Source: Rhodococcus sp. OK302 (GTDB taxonomy: Bacteria; Actinomycetota; Actinomycetes; Mycobacteriales; Mycobacteriaceae). From it: a stretch of DNA of 64,000 bases. Below the pieces are notes generated by a model. That model did not search any database. It saw nothing but the letters and a program-made list of their open reading frames with translations, and was not told the origin of the DNA. Position numbers and translations under genes: made by a program. Below are positions 51,509 through 61,692 of this stretch, one piece after another (within the stretch, counting starts at the first letter, position 1; the number at the start of each line of letters is the position of its first letter). The stretch covers positions 3,508,501 to 3,572,500 of the forward strand of contig NZ_NPJZ01000001.1 in assembly GCF_002245895.1 (NCBI RefSeq), given 5' to 3'.

Positions 51509-54013
51509 TCAGCCTTCTACGACGCTGAGTTCGTCGAATACGATTTCGCCCAATGCGTCGGATTCCGGGATGTCCACGACGCCGAGCAATGCCCAACCGT
51601 GATCGCCCTCGGGATCTTCGAGCACCTGACGCACGCGCCAGAACTCGTCTTCCTCGACTACCTGGAACAGGGCCGGCCCACGTGCCGACGGCCCGGTTCC
51701 GATGGAGTGATACTCCTCGAAGTAGGGGAGCAGTTGCTCTTCCCACTCCGCGGCGTCGATACCGTCCTCGAGGTTTTCGAGTTCGTGCCAGCGTCGACGT
51801 GACGCGAGGTCGATACGGCGGAACATCGCGTTGCGCACCATTACCCGGAATGCGCGTGGGTTCGCGGAGATCGGCCGGGGAATGTCGGCGCCGAAGGCGA
51901 CCTGTTCGGCGTCGATCTCAGCTCCGGGATCGGTGAGCGATTCCCACTCGTCGAGCAGGCTCGAGTCGACCTGACGGATCAATTCGCCCAGCCATTCGAT
52001 GATGTCTTCGATTTCTTCGGTACGCGCTTCGGTGGGAACTGTCTGGCGCAGTGCGCGATAGGCGTCCGCGAGGTAGCGCAGGACGAGTCCCTCGGAACGA
52101 GTGAGCCCGTAGTGGCTGATCAATTCGGCAAACGTCATGGCACGCTCGATCATGTCGCGCACCACGGACTTGGGGGAAAGTGCAAACTCGGTGATCCACG
52201 GATGGCCGCCGCGGTACATCTCGAATGCAGGGAACAGCAACTCCGACAACGGTTTCGGCCAGGTCACTTCTTCGAGGAGTTCCATGCGCTCCTCGTATTC
52301 GATGCCGTCGGCCTTCATTTGAGCCACAGCTTCGCCGCGAGCGAAGTGCTGCTGGCCCATCAACACCTGACGGGGATCGTCGAGCGTCGACTCGATGATG
52401 GACACGACATCGAGTGCATAAGTATCGGATTCGACGTCGAGGAGTTCGAACGCGGCCAATGCGAACGGTGAGAGCGGCTGGTTCAATGCAAAGTCGCGCT
52501 GCAAATCCATGGTCAAGCGAGCCATGCGGCCGTATTCGTCGGGTTCGTCGAGTCGCTCGACGATGCCGGCGCTGAGCAATCCGCGGTACAGGGAGATCGT
52601 CTTGAGGATGTGCTTACGCTGAGCCGGCCGCGATTCGTGGTTGTCTTCCAACAGGTGTCGCATGGCCTCGAAGCAATTACCCGGCCGTGCGATGACATTG
52701 AGCAGCATGGAGTTGCTGACCGAGAACCGCGACACCAGCGGTTCGGGTGACGCTGTCACCAAGCGGTCGAAGGTGGCTTCGCTCCAGGACACAAAGCCTT
52801 CGGGTGCCTTCTTGCGTTGAATCTTCTTGATCTTCTTCGGATCGTCACCGGCCTTGGCGACGGCCCGCAGGTTGTCCACCTCATGTTCCGGTGCCTGGAC
52901 GACGACGGTGCCCATCGTGTCGTAGCCGGCGCGGCCTGCACGTCCTGCGATCTGATGGAACTCGCGTGCCTTCAAGTGACGGGTGCGGACGCCGTCGTAC
53001 TTGGCCAGGCCTGTGAGCAACACTGTGCGGATCGGGACGTTGATGCCCACACCGAGAGTGTCGGTGCCGCAGATGACCTTGAGAAGGCCGTCCTGAGCCA
53101 GGACTTCGATAAGGCGGCGGTACTTGGGGAGCATGCCGGCATGGTGAACCCCGATGCCGTGGCGAACGAGGCGCGAGAGCGTCTTGCCGAATCCGGTTGT
53201 GAAACGGAATCCGCCGAGAGCCTCGGCGATTGCTTCCTTCTCGGTCTTCGAACAGAAGTTGACGCTCGTGAGTGCCTGGGCGCGTTCCAACGCTGCGGCC
53301 TGCGTGAAATGCACGATGTAGACGGGCGCCTGGTTGGTGGTGACCAGATCTTCGATGGTCTCACCGACCGGCGTCGTTGCATACGAAAACATTAGGGGGA
53401 CAGGGCGTTCGGTGCCGGACACCACGGTGGTGGGGTTGCCGGTACGACGCGTGAGGTCCTCGGCGAAGAAATCGACCTCGCCGAGTGTGGCGGACATCAA
53501 CAAGAACTGGGCGTGCGGAAGTTCGATCAACGGAACCTGCCACGCCCAGCCGCGATCGGGTTCGGAGTAGAAGTGGAACTCGTCCATCACGACCTGGCCG
53601 ATGTCCGAGTTCGCGCCTTCGCGCAGAGCCAGGTTCGCGACGATCTCCGCGGTGGCGCAGATGATGGGGGCCGACGAGTTGACCGCGGCGTCGCCCGTCA
53701 TCATGCCGACGTTCTCGGCTCCGAACACCTCGCAGAGGGCAAAGAACTTCTCGCTCACCAAAGCCTTGATGGGAGCCGTGTAGTACGTACGTTTGCCGCG
53801 AGACATCGCGTAGAAATGCGCACCGATCGCCACCATGGACTTACCGGAACCAGTCGGAGTCGCCAGAATGACGTTGGCGCCCGAGACCAGTTCCATGACG
53901 GCCTCTTCCTGGGCAGGATAGAGCGTCAATCCTCGCTCCACGGTCCAGGAGGCGAAGGCGTCGAAAACGGAATCGGGATCCGCGTTGTCGGGGAGCAGTT
54001 CCGTCAGCAGCAC
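51509..54013 (-). CDS. DEAD/DEAH-type helicase with DUF3516 (SKI2-like)
   Basis: This 834-aa superfamily II helicase has Walker A ATPTGSGKSMVA, a motif II written VMDEFHFY (DEFH instead of DEAH), motif III LMSATLGEV, and motif VI QIAGRAGRAGYDT. The large C-terminal part is the actinobacterial DUF3516 domain. An RNA or DNA repair role is likely but untested here. It is followed 26 bp upstream by the hydrolase gene on the same strand. Confidence 0.92.
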   Translation of the reverse strand: MLLTELLPDNADPDSVFDAFASWTVERGLTLYPAQEEAVMELVSGANVILATPTGSGKSMVAIGAHFYAMSRGKRTYYTAPIKALVSEKFFALCEVFGAENVGMMTGDAAVNSSAPIICATAEIVANLALREGANSDIGQVVMDEFHFYSEPDRGWAWQVPLIELPHAQFLLMSATLGEVDFFAEDLTRRTGNPTTVVSGTERPVPLMFSYATTPVGETIEDLVTTNQAPVYIVHFTQAAALERAQALTSVNFCSKTEKEAIAEALGGFRFTTGFGKTLSRLVRHGIGVHHAGMLPKYRRLIEVLAQDGLLKVICGTDTLGVGINVPIRTVLLTGLAKYDGVRTRHLKAREFHQIAGRAGRAGYDTMGTVVVQAPEHEVDNLRAVAKAGDDPKKIKKIQRKKAPEGFVSWSEATFDRLVTASPEPLVSRFSVSNSMLLNVIARPGNCFEAMRHLLEDNHESRPAQRKHILKTISLYRGLLSAGIVERLDEPDEYGRMARLTMDLQRDFALNQPLSPFALAAFELLDVESDTYALDVVSIIESTLDDPRQVLMGQQHFARGEAVAQMKADGIEYEERMELLEEVTWPKPLSELLFPAFEMYRGGHPWITEFALSPKSVVRDMIERAMTFAELISHYGLTRSEGLVLRYLADAYRALRQTVPTEARTEEIEDIIEWLGELIRQVDSSLLDEWESLTDPGAEIDAEQVAFGADIPRPISANPRAFRVMVRNAMFRRIDLASRRRWHELENLEDGIDAAEWEEQLLPYFEEYHSIGTGPSARGPALFQVVEEDEFWRVRQVLEDPEGDHGWALLGVVDIPESDALGEIVFDELSVVEG

Positions 54014-54039
54014 TCGTACAGGCTAGCCGTTGGCGGTGA

Positions 54040-55077
54040 TCAGGTTGCGCTGCGCTCGTCGGAACCCATCGCGTCGAGCACCGCCATACGCGTCGACGAC
54101 GAACCGGTGATCATATTTTCGCCGACTCCGGCAATCAGCATGTGTCGCCACCGTGCTTCGTCGAACGTCAACGGAACAGTAGTCGCGAGGAAGTCTTCGA
54201 CGACATGCAGGAAACGCATGGGGTCGTCACGGAACGGGAAGTGACCCGATCCGCGGAAGATTTCGAGGCGGGAATTGGGCATTGCCGCATGCGCAAGATG
54301 AGCGTGAGACACGGGGATCACGGAATCGTCGTCTCCCCAGATCAGCTGGACCGGGAGATTCTCCGTCAGGTAACACCGATCGAGCATGGTCACCACTTGG
54401 CCGCGCCAATCGACTACGGCACGCAAAGTGCGGAGGTACGCCTCGTAGGCGGTGGGATCGGGCAAGTCGGCGAGAACCCGGATCAGATCGGGAGTGTCGT
54501 GGAGCATGGTTCCCGGACGAAGGTTTGATCCGTGGACCGCACCGGCAAAGGTTCCGGCGAGCCGCACCAACGGCATGGCCCCGGGTAGGCGGAGCAGCTT
54601 GAGAACTTCGTTGACCACAGGCACAGACATGAGCCGCAGAATCGGATGCACGTCCTTGGTGATGCCGCCGGCAGAGACCAGCACCAGACGATCGACCATG
54701 TTCGGGAATTGATATGCGAACTGCATCGCGACACCGCCGCCGAGCGAATGCCCGATCACGGAGACATGTTCGATGCCCAGCGTCGACAACAGATCGCGCA
54801 TGCCGTTGGCGTAGGCAGCCACCGAATAGTCCGCACGCGGCTTGTCGGAACGGCCGTGACCGAGAAGGTCAGGCGCAATGACGGTGTAGTTCTTGGCGAG
54901 GTGCGGGATTATTTCGGTCCACGTGGAGGAGTTGTCGCCGATTCCGTGGAGCAGGAGAACGGCGGGACCCTCGCCGGCGATTCGAAACGCTCGACGGTAA
55001 CCGTGAATTGTCCGAAACATCATCCGCGGTTCCTCGTCGGGTACCGGACGTAGCTGTCGCGTTCGGGGTCTGCTCAT
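54040..55077 (-). CDS. Alpha/beta hydrolase (Rv2715-like)
   Basis: This 345-aa hydrolase fold has an oxyanion segment LLHGIGDNS, nucleophile Ser111 in IGHSLGGG, acid in WGDDDSVIP and His in GSGHFPFRDD. The closest relation by context is the hydrolase next to the PAC2 gene in M. tuberculosis (Rv2715-Rv2714). GGAGGCGAC precedes the ATG. Substrate unknown; no signal peptide. Confidence 0.88.
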   Translation of the reverse strand: MSRPRTRQLRPVPDEEPRMMFRTIHGYRRAFRIAGEGPAVLLLHGIGDNSSTWTEIIPHLAKNYTVIAPDLLGHGRSDKPRADYSVAAYANGMRDLLSTLGIEHVSVIGHSLGGGVAMQFAYQFPNMVDRLVLVSAGGITKDVHPILRLMSVPVVNEVLKLLRLPGAMPLVRLAGTFAGAVHGSNLRPGTMLHDTPDLIRVLADLPDPTAYEAYLRTLRAVVDWRGQVVTMLDRCYLTENLPVQLIWGDDDSVIPVSHAHLAHAAMPNSRLEIFRGSGHFPFRDDPMRFLHVVEDFLATTVPLTFDEARWRHMLIAGVGENMITGSSSTRMAVLDAMGSDERSAT

Positions 55078-55205
55078 GTCGCCTCCAGGATCATGGCGTG
55101 ACCTCAGTTGACTGGTGCGCTCCGATTCGTTGAGCCGTCAACAAAAGCTACGCTGAATTTGAGGCTATCCGACGAAAGTGTCGAGGACAACATTTCAGAT
55201 AACGG

Positions 55206-55248
55206 CAGGGTTGCGGAATGCGCACAATGTGCGCATTCCGCAACCCTG
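55206..55248. terminator. Terminator after the PAC2 gene
   Basis: A 20-bp perfect inverted repeat (55206-55225 with 55229-55248) and 3-nt loop lies directly before the PAC2 stop region. It ends the PAC2 transcript and insulates the hydrolase gene. Confidence 0.9.
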
Positions 55249-55252
55249 TTCG

Positions 55253-56212
55253 TCAGTTCTGGTCGTTGTCGCCATCTCCGGGAGTATCGAACTCGCCGCT
55301 GCCGGCTTGTTCGGCCAGGAAGCGCTCGAATTCGGCCCCGATCTCGTCTCCACTGGGGAGATCGGCCTCTCCGGCCAACAGGGACGCTTGTTGTTCCTGG
55401 GCTGTGACAAAAGTGTCGTATTGCCGTTCCAGTGCCTGGACAACCGTCTGAACTTCTTCATTCGCAGCAATGTGCTCGTTAACCTGTTCCCGGACTCGCG
55501 CCGAGGCTTCACCCAAGGCAGCCAGGGGGAGTTCGAGGCCGGATACCGTGGAAACATTTTCGAGCAGAGTCTCGGCTGCGCCGGGGTAGTCGGTCTGTGC
55601 GAGGTAATGCGGAACGTGGACCGAGAAACCTACGGCTTCGTGCCCGTGCTGAGCCATCCTGAATTCGAGCAGCGACGACGCGCTACCCGGCACCTGTAAT
55701 TCACCCGACCAGCGCTGATGGTCGCCGATCAGTTCCTTGTTCGTGGAATGCGCAGTCAATCCCAAGGGGCGGGTGTGCGGAATTGCCATGGGGATTGCGT
55801 TCAAACCGATGGTCTGACGAACGCCCAGTTGTTCTGCGAGCAATCGAACCGCAGTGGTGAACCGTTCCCACTTCAGGTCTGGTTCCATACCGGCGAGCAG
55901 CAGGAACGGAGTTCCGACGGTGTCGCGCAGTGCGTACAAGTTGAGCGTGGGCTCGGCGTAGTCCGAGAAGTGATCGGCCTTGAAGGTCATCAGTGGCCGC
56001 CGTGAGCGGTAGTCGATCAACTCGTCCACAGCAAACGATGCGACAAGTTCCGTCTCGAGGCTCTCTCGCAGGTGTGTCGTCGCGAGCTTTACCGCGTGAC
56101 CTGCGTCGGAGTAGCCCTCGAGGCCGTGAATGAGGATCGGTCCCTGGCCGTCGGCAGCAGACAATTGGGGTGCCGGGAATTCCAGCTCGTACATTTTCGA
56201 CTGGTCATCCAT
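55253..56212 (-). CDS. PAC2 family protein (Rv2714-like)
   Basis: This 319-aa protein of the proteasome-assembly-chaperone-2 fold has IHGLEGYSDAGHA, VDELIDYRSRRP, LLLAGMEPDLKWE and HVPHYLAQTDYPGAA, as in mycobacterial Rv2714. It has an acidic, flexible C-terminus (DTPGDGDNDQN). GAAGGGG supports the ATG. It sits in the conserved lexA-ideR neighbourhood and its function is unknown. Confidence 0.9.
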   Translation of the reverse strand: MDDQSKMYELEFPAPQLSAADGQGPILIHGLEGYSDAGHAVKLATTHLRESLETELVASFAVDELIDYRSRRPLMTFKADHFSDYAEPTLNLYALRDTVGTPFLLLAGMEPDLKWERFTTAVRLLAEQLGVRQTIGLNAIPMAIPHTRPLGLTAHSTNKELIGDHQRWSGELQVPGSASSLLEFRMAQHGHEAVGFSVHVPHYLAQTDYPGAAETLLENVSTVSGLELPLAALGEASARVREQVNEHIAANEEVQTVVQALERQYDTFVTAQEQQASLLAGEADLPSGDEIGAEFERFLAEQAGSGEFDTPGDGDNDQN

Positions 56213-56518
56213 CGCAGTCCCCTTCTTTCGCAGTGCTTGATTCCAGTGTCCACTATCAGCAAGGGCTGATTGGCAGTGGAGTCACTCTTCGGTCGAGGTT
56301 CCTCTCATGGAACACGTCCGCTGTGCTCGGGCATTCCCGAAATCGCACATTGGTGCGTTCGCCACGAGCGAATTTCGGTTTAGGAGAGGATTCCTCGCGG
56401 GCTGTCCGGTTTCGACACCGATAGCAGATCCATGATCCGGGAGTTCGGACATGGCAGAGTGACAGTGAGGCACTGCCGCCGCGGATTTCGGTTCGGCTGC
56501 AGCCGAATGGAGGCGCAC
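56213..56518. other. Divergent promoter region, no gene seen
   Basis: These 306 bp separate the PAC2 gene and the lipoprotein gene and contain no convincing ORF. The frame upstream of the lipoprotein stays open to 56432 but lacks a ribosome site there and reads Arg/Cys-rich sequence. Confidence 0.5.
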
Positions 56519-57283
56519 ATGCACAACGGTCGAGCAATGTCCCGAAAAATGCTGCGGACACAGGTCTGTGGTGTCGCCGCCGCGATCGCCGCAGTCGGTC
56601 TGGTGGCAGGCTGCGCAAATCCGATGCCCGGAGCAGCCGTAGCGGATCCGGCCGTGGTGTCGCCGAGTGCGGATTCGACATCCGCGACCAGTACACCGGT
56701 GTCGGCCGCGAAGCTGGCCGACCTACTGTTGACTCCGGCCGAGTTTCCCCCGCCTTTCGACGCGGTTGTGCTTCCCGCGCAGGCTGTGCCGATGGCGGCA
56801 CCCGACCTCGTCGGCGTTCCGCGCGGCGCCACAGTCGATCCGGCCGACTGCGCTCCGCCGAAACAGGACTACGGACCCGAGGGCACGGTCATGGCTGTCG
56901 GTACCGACAACTCGACGAGATCGACGATCTCCGTCGAGCTGACGCGAAGTGATACCAGCCTCACCGAGTTGCAGGCGCAGACCGAAGATTGCACGTCGAT
57001 GACCGTAACGGCCAATGGAGTCACCACGACGGTCACCACCGTCATTCTTCCGCCGTCGCCGATCGCTGCCGATCAGACGTTGTCACTGCGACGTACTGTC
57101 ACGGCGCCGTCCTCCGCCACCGGCGACCAGTCCATGTTGACCCTGCTGGCCCAGGTCGGTGACGTGCGGATTGCCGCCACTCTCATGACATTCGGGGCGG
57201 CACACGGAGCGGGTAACGCTGCAACTGCCCAACTCGACCAAGCGTTTACTGCAGCCGTTCAGAAGGTTCGCGCGGGCAGTTGA
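56519..57283 (+). CDS. DUF5642-like sensor lipoprotein
   Basis: This 254-aa protein starts at ATG 56519 with GGAGG six bases upstream. It has a signal peptide with lipobox VAGC, a short Pro/Ser/Thr stretch, and an extracytoplasmic domain with one Cys pair (DPADCAPP, TEDCTSM). The pattern LLLTPAEFPPPFDAV and the later disulfide resemble DUF5642/PknH-sensor-like lipoproteins of mycolata. Function unknown. Confidence 0.65.
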   Translation: MHNGRAMSRKMLRTQVCGVAAAIAAVGLVAGCANPMPGAAVADPAVVSPSADSTSATSTPVSAAKLADLLLTPAEFPPPFDAVVLPAQAVPMAAPDLVGVPRGATVDPADCAPPKQDYGPEGTVMAVGTDNSTRSTISVELTRSDTSLTELQAQTEDCTSMTVTANGVTTTVTTVILPPSPIAADQTLSLRRTVTAPSSATGDQSMLTLLAQVGDVRIAATLMTFGAAHGAGNAATAQLDQAFTAAVQKVRAGS

Positions 57284-57439
57284 GAATGATGCACGGTGCA
57301 CCGACAGGAAGTGGTGTCGTGCAACGCGAATACTCGATTCATCCCCAGCTTGCCGCGTAATCCACAGATGTGATTTCTGTCGACGTTTTACCAGGTCGAT
57401 CAGAGGGAGTCTTCGGCGGCGCTTGTCATGGTTTGTGGC

Positions 57440-58570
57440 ATGACAACATCACCGTTTTCCCGTGAATTCGAATCCTCCGACCATGGCGAGAGCCCTTCGG
57501 CGCTGCCGCTGTCCGAACACCTTTCGGATCCCGGCGAATTGATAGCCGCAATTCCAGCGCTGTTGGGATTTCGCCCGGCCGATTCGATAGTCGCGATGTG
57601 CTTGATGGACACCACACCGAAAACGCTCGGCCCGATCATGAGGCATGACTACTTTCCGAACATCGGTTCCGAACTTGCGCCGGCGATGCACGCGGCCCTG
57701 GCACAGTTCGTCCGAGTCTGCGCTGTCGAAGGAACGGTAGCCGTGATCCTCGTGATGGTCGGCGATCATCCACTCGGTGAATTATTCGACATTGCAGGCG
57801 AATTCAACGACATGCTCGTCGGCGAGGGAATCAACCTCATCGATGTACTGTGCACTGCCGAGATCGAACCGGGCCGAGAGTGGATGAGCGTATTCGCGCC
57901 GGACCGCTACGGGCGATTACCTGATCCGGCGTCGTCATCGGTGGCCGCGGCGCAGGTGTACGGCGGCCGCGTCATCAGGGGTTCGAGAGAAGAGTTGGTA
58001 CTGGCGGTGCGAGGTGAATCGCGCAATCAGGCGTTGATCGGGTGGTCGATCGACGGGGGAAGGGCGTCACTCGCGTCTGCTCGGTGTGACGCGCATTGTT
58101 CCAACGATCCTTTCTCCCAGGTGCGACGGGAGGTGGAGGCCGTCTTGATCCACGTCGAGAACGTGGAGTGTGGGATGTACCCCGACACCGACGAGTGTGC
58201 CCAATTGGCGCTCATGTTGTCGGACGTGCGCGTACGCGACGCAATTATGGGGCTCGCTGCAACGGAGTACGCAAGTTCGGCGGAAGCGTTGTGGTCCATG
58301 CTCACGCATGAGCTTCCAATTCCGGAATGTGCGTGGGCAGCATCGATTTTGGGGTTCTTTGCTTATGCCCGCGGTGACGGACCCCTGGCCGGCGTTGCGC
58401 TGGCCTACGCGCTGGAAGCGGATCCCGAGCACACTCTTGCCGGCTTGCTCGACAAATCGTTGCAAGCCGGAGTCAGGCCGGACGGAATCCGTGAACTAGC
58501 GACCGTCGGCCTGACCCTCGCTCGAGAATTGGGAGTCGCCCGAATGCCCGAAATGCGGCGGATGAACTAG
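57440..58570 (+). CDS. DUF4192 family protein
   Basis: This 376-aa soluble protein has the DUF4192 opening ([28 protein letters not shown]) and the later [22 protein letters not shown] region, where GxGxxA-like loops sit near the end. The family is restricted to actinobacteria and unstudied. It overlaps the convergent galE gene by 4 bp. Confidence 0.85.
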   Translation: MTTSPFSREFESSDHGESPSALPLSEHLSDPGELIAAIPALLGFRPADSIVAMCLMDTTPKTLGPIMRHDYFPNIGSELAPAMHAALAQFVRVCAVEGTVAVILVMVGDHPLGELFDIAGEFNDMLVGEGINLIDVLCTAEIEPGREWMSVFAPDRYGRLPDPASSSVAAAQVYGGRVIRGSREELVLAVRGESRNQALIGWSIDGGRASLASARCDAHCSNDPFSQVRREVEAVLIHVENVECGMYPDTDECAQLALMLSDVRVRDAIMGLAATEYASSAEALWSMLTHELPIPECAWAASILGFFAYARGDGPLAGVALAYALEADPEHTLAGLLDKSLQAGVRPDGIRELATVGLTLARELGVARMPEMRRMN

Positions 58571-59550
58571 CGGGCTGCGTGTGAGGCGGAACCCAAGTCC
58601 TGAAGGAACTGCCAGGCGTCGGCCACGATCACGTCGAGGTCGGTGCGCGTCGGCGTCCATCCCAACTCGGCGATTGCCTTGTCACTGGACGCGATGAGAA
58701 CGGCGGGATCACCCAGGCGCCGGGGTGCATCCTCGACGTTGATCGGTAGGCCGGTCACACGGGCGCAGGATGCAATGACTTCTCGGACGCTGAACCCTGT
58801 ACCGCTACCGAGGTTGTAGATGCGGTGCTCCGCGGGCGTGGCTGCTTCCAGCGCGAGCAGATGTGCTTCGGCCAGGTCGAGAACGTGAATGTAATCGCGA
58901 ACTGCGGTGCCGTCGGGAGTCGGCCAATCGGTGCCGAACACCGAGATCTTGTCGCGTTGACCCAGTGCAACCTGAAGGACGAGGGGAATCAAATGTGTTT
59001 CGACAACCCGATTTTCGCCGGCGGACTTGTATGCGCCCGCGACATTGAAGTACCGCAGACTGGTCGCCGCGAGTCCGTGTGCGATCGAGTACGAGGTGAT
59101 CGCGTGATCGATCGCGAGCTTGGATGCCCCGTACGGATTGGTGGGGCGGGTCGGGGCTGTCTCCACGATGGGCGACTGCTCCGGCTCACCGTACGTCGCT
59201 GCCGTAGAAGAGAACACCAAACGCGGAGTGCCCGAGAGACGAATTGCCTCCAGAAGAGCAAGGGTGGTGACTACGTTGCCCTGCCAGTACTTTTCGGGAT
59301 GGAGTACCGATTCACCGACGAGGGACTGCGCAGCGAAGTGCAGGACACCGTCGAACTTCGAGGAGTCTGTGAGGACCTCCGCGGCGAGTTTTGCGACGTC
59401 ACCTTCGATGAACTCGGCACCGGCGGGTACCGCGTCGGCATTTCCGGTGGAGAGATCGTCGATGATGACAACGTCATGCCCACGTTCGAGCAGCACTGTG
59501 CTGCAGACACTTCCGACATAGCCGGCACCGCCGGTGACCAAGAGTTTCAT
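58567..59550 (-). CDS. galE: UDP-glucose 4-epimerase
   Basis: This 327-aa SDR enzyme makes UDP-galactose, needed for arabinogalactan. The NAD motif GGAGYVGS, the SSTAATYG segment and the Tyr/Lys pair in NPYGASKLA are present. It starts 8 bp after ideR and is co-transcribed with it. A dtxR-galE order is also known in corynebacteria. Confidence 0.95.
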   Translation of the reverse strand: MKLLVTGGAGYVGSVCSTVLLERGHDVVIIDDLSTGNADAVPAGAEFIEGDVAKLAAEVLTDSSKFDGVLHFAAQSLVGESVLHPEKYWQGNVVTTLALLEAIRLSGTPRLVFSSTAATYGEPEQSPIVETAPTRPTNPYGASKLAIDHAITSYSIAHGLAATSLRYFNVAGAYKSAGENRVVETHLIPLVLQVALGQRDKISVFGTDWPTPDGTAVRDYIHVLDLAEAHLLALEAATPAEHRIYNLGSGTGFSVREVIASCARVTGLPINVEDAPRRLGDPAVLIASSDKAIAELGWTPTRTDLDVIVADAWQFLQDLGSASHAAR

Positions 59551-59558
59551 GAGGACGT

Positions 59559-60251
59559 TCAGACCTGCTTTACCTGTACGGCGTGCGCCATTTCTTCGGA
59601 CAACTCGAACCCACTGTGGCCGGGCACCGTGATGGTGACGGACCCGGGACGTGTTTCGACGGTGACTCTGGCGTCAGGAACGACGCCGGCTTCACGCAAC
59701 TGCGCAATGACTTCGGGATCCGACTGCACGTGCTCGGCCAGCCTGCGGACGACGACTGCCGTCGGCTTGCCAGGCGGAACGTCGGTGAGGCGCATCAGCG
59801 TCTCCGGTGTGCTGGTCACTCCGGCCAGACCCAACTGGTCGAGCCCGGGGATCGGGTTACCGTACGGCGAGGTGGTCGGGTTGTTCAGAACGACGACAAG
59901 TCGACGCTCGACCTCCTCGCTCATGACGTGCTCCCAGCGGCAGGCCTCGGCGTGCACGTCTTCCCACTTCAGTCCGATCACATCCACCAGCAGGCGCTCT
60001 GCCAATCGATGCTTACGCATGACCGAGACCGCCAGGTCACGGCCCTTGTCGGTGAGCTCCAGGTGTCGATCGCCGGCAACTGTCAGCAAGCCGTCGCGCT
60101 CCATGCGAGCAACGGTTTGGCTGACAGTGGGTCCGCTCTGTTCGAGCCGTTCGGCGATCCGCGCCCGGAGTGGGACAACGCCCTCTTCTTCCAAGTCGTA
60201 GATCGTCCGGAGATACATCTCCGTGGTGTCGACTAGATCCTTCACACTCAA
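59559..60251 (-). CDS. ideR: Iron-dependent repressor IdeR (DtxR family)
   Basis: This 230-aa iron-activated repressor is very close to M. tuberculosis IdeR ([43 protein letters not shown]). Metal ligands are seen as EACRWEHV (Cys104, Glu107, His108), with Met12 in the first helix. A C-terminal SH3-like domain follows. GTG 60251 has GAAGGGG upstream. sigB, which precedes ideR in mycobacteria, is absent here; acuC is divergent instead. A target box is at 1264-1282. Confidence 0.97.
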   Translation of the reverse strand: MSVKDLVDTTEMYLRTIYDLEEEGVVPLRARIAERLEQSGPTVSQTVARMERDGLLTVAGDRHLELTDKGRDLAVSVMRKHRLAERLLVDVIGLKWEDVHAEACRWEHVMSEEVERRLVVVLNNPTTSPYGNPIPGLDQLGLAGVTSTPETLMRLTDVPPGKPTAVVVRRLAEHVQSDPEVIAQLREAGVVPDARVTVETRPGSVTITVPGHSGFELSEEMAHAVQVKQV

Positions 60252-60420
60252 CCCCTTCGTCGGAAGTCATTCTACCGTTCAGTTCACTGATCTTGTGCCG
60301 CTGGCGCAGCGGCGAGTCCAGGGCATTGTCCGTATTCACGTTTCTCGACGCGATTGCCTGGACGGGAAGGTGCAATGGTGTGGTGCATGGCACGAATCGA
60401 ACAGCAAGTAGCGTGATCGC

Positions 60421-61692
60421 ATGACCGCCTCGATCAGATCTGACGGGGACCCCGCGCCGCCTCGAACAAATCGAGTTGTGGTGTGGAGTCCGGAGTACCT
60501 GAGTTATCGGTGGAGTAACGATCACCCGATGAATCCGACGCGGCTCGACCTCACGATGGAACTCTCGCGCGGGCTCGGACTACTCGAGGGAATCGAGTTC
60601 CTCGAGCCCACTCCGGCCACCGATGTCGACCTCCTTCGGATTCACACCCCTGCCTACCTGGCGGCAGTGAAACAAGCGGGCCATTCTGCATCCAACGGTG
60701 TCACCGGCGCAGATGTTCCCCACGGCCTCGGAACCGAGGACAACCCGGTGTTCCCGCAGATGCATGAGGCGAGCGCAATACTCGCCGGTGGTTCTCTCGC
60801 TGCGGCAAAAGAAATCGCGTCGGGTCGCACTCGACGGGCGGTCAGTATCGGCGGCGGCATGCATCACGCGATGGCCGACTGGGCATCCGGCTTCTGTGTG
60901 TACAACGACGCGGCAGTCGCGATCTCCTGGCTCCTCGATAACGGGTACGACCGCATCGCCTACATCGACGTCGATGCCCATCACGGTGACGGCGTGCAAC
61001 ATGCGTTCCTGGGTGACCCCAGAGTTCTGACCGTGTCGCTGCATCAGCATCCCGCAACACTGTGGCCCAACACAGGCTGGTCCAGTGAAGTCGGAGACGG
61101 TGCGGCAGAAGGAACAGCCGTCAACATTCCGGTATTGCCGGGAACCGTCGACGCGTTGTGGCTGAGGGCATTTCATGCTGTCGTTCCGGGCGCGATCGCG
61201 GCGTTCCGCCCGCAGATCATCATCAGTCAATGCGGTGTGGATTCGCATCGGGAGGATCCGCTCGCCGATCTGGCCTTGACGGTCGACGGTCAGCGAGCGG
61301 CGTTCCTGGCCATGCGTGACCTCGCGGATCGCTACTCCGAAGGGCGCTGGCTGGCTGTCGGAGGCGGGGGGTACGGACTCGTGCGGGTTGTACCGCGTGC
61401 GTGGACACACCTCATTGCGGCGGCCCTCGACCGTGAGATCGACGTGAGCACAGCGGTTCCCGACGGATGGAAAGAAACGACCGGAGTGCTGGCACCCGGT
61501 GTCGAACTACCGTTGACGATGGGTGACGGCGGCGATGTGAACTACGCCAAGTGGGACGGCCCCGGTGGTACCCCCGAAACCGGAATTGCTTCGGTGGACC
61601 GAGCGCTCACCCGCATCGATTCCGCCATTATCGCCACGCGACGAGCTTCGTTCCCGCTTCTCGGACTCGACCCGGAGGATCCCCGTGACTGA
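60421..61692 (+). CDS. acuC: Acetoin utilization protein AcuC (class II-like deacetylase)
   Basis: This 423-aa zinc deacetylase of the histone-deacetylase fold shows GGGMHHAM, the zinc and charge-relay motif YIDVDAHHGDGVQ, SQCGVDSH and GGGGYG, the expected active-site Asp/His set. Family members remove acetyl groups from lysine, for example on acetyl-CoA synthetase. The next gene overlaps by 8 bp and encodes a likely protein acetyltransferase, so writer and eraser share an operon. Confidence 0.92.
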   Translation: MTASIRSDGDPAPPRTNRVVVWSPEYLSYRWSNDHPMNPTRLDLTMELSRGLGLLEGIEFLEPTPATDVDLLRIHTPAYLAAVKQAGHSASNGVTGADVPHGLGTEDNPVFPQMHEASAILAGGSLAAAKEIASGRTRRAVSIGGGMHHAMADWASGFCVYNDAAVAISWLLDNGYDRIAYIDVDAHHGDGVQHAFLGDPRVLTVSLHQHPATLWPNTGWSSEVGDGAAEGTAVNIPVLPGTVDALWLRAFHAVVPGAIAAFRPQIIISQCGVDSHREDPLADLALTVDGQRAAFLAMRDLADRYSEGRWLAVGGGGYGLVRVVPRAWTHLIAAALDREIDVSTAVPDGWKETTGVLAPGVELPLTMGDGGDVNYAKWDGPGGTPETGIASVDRALTRIDSAIIATRRASFPLLGLDPEDPRD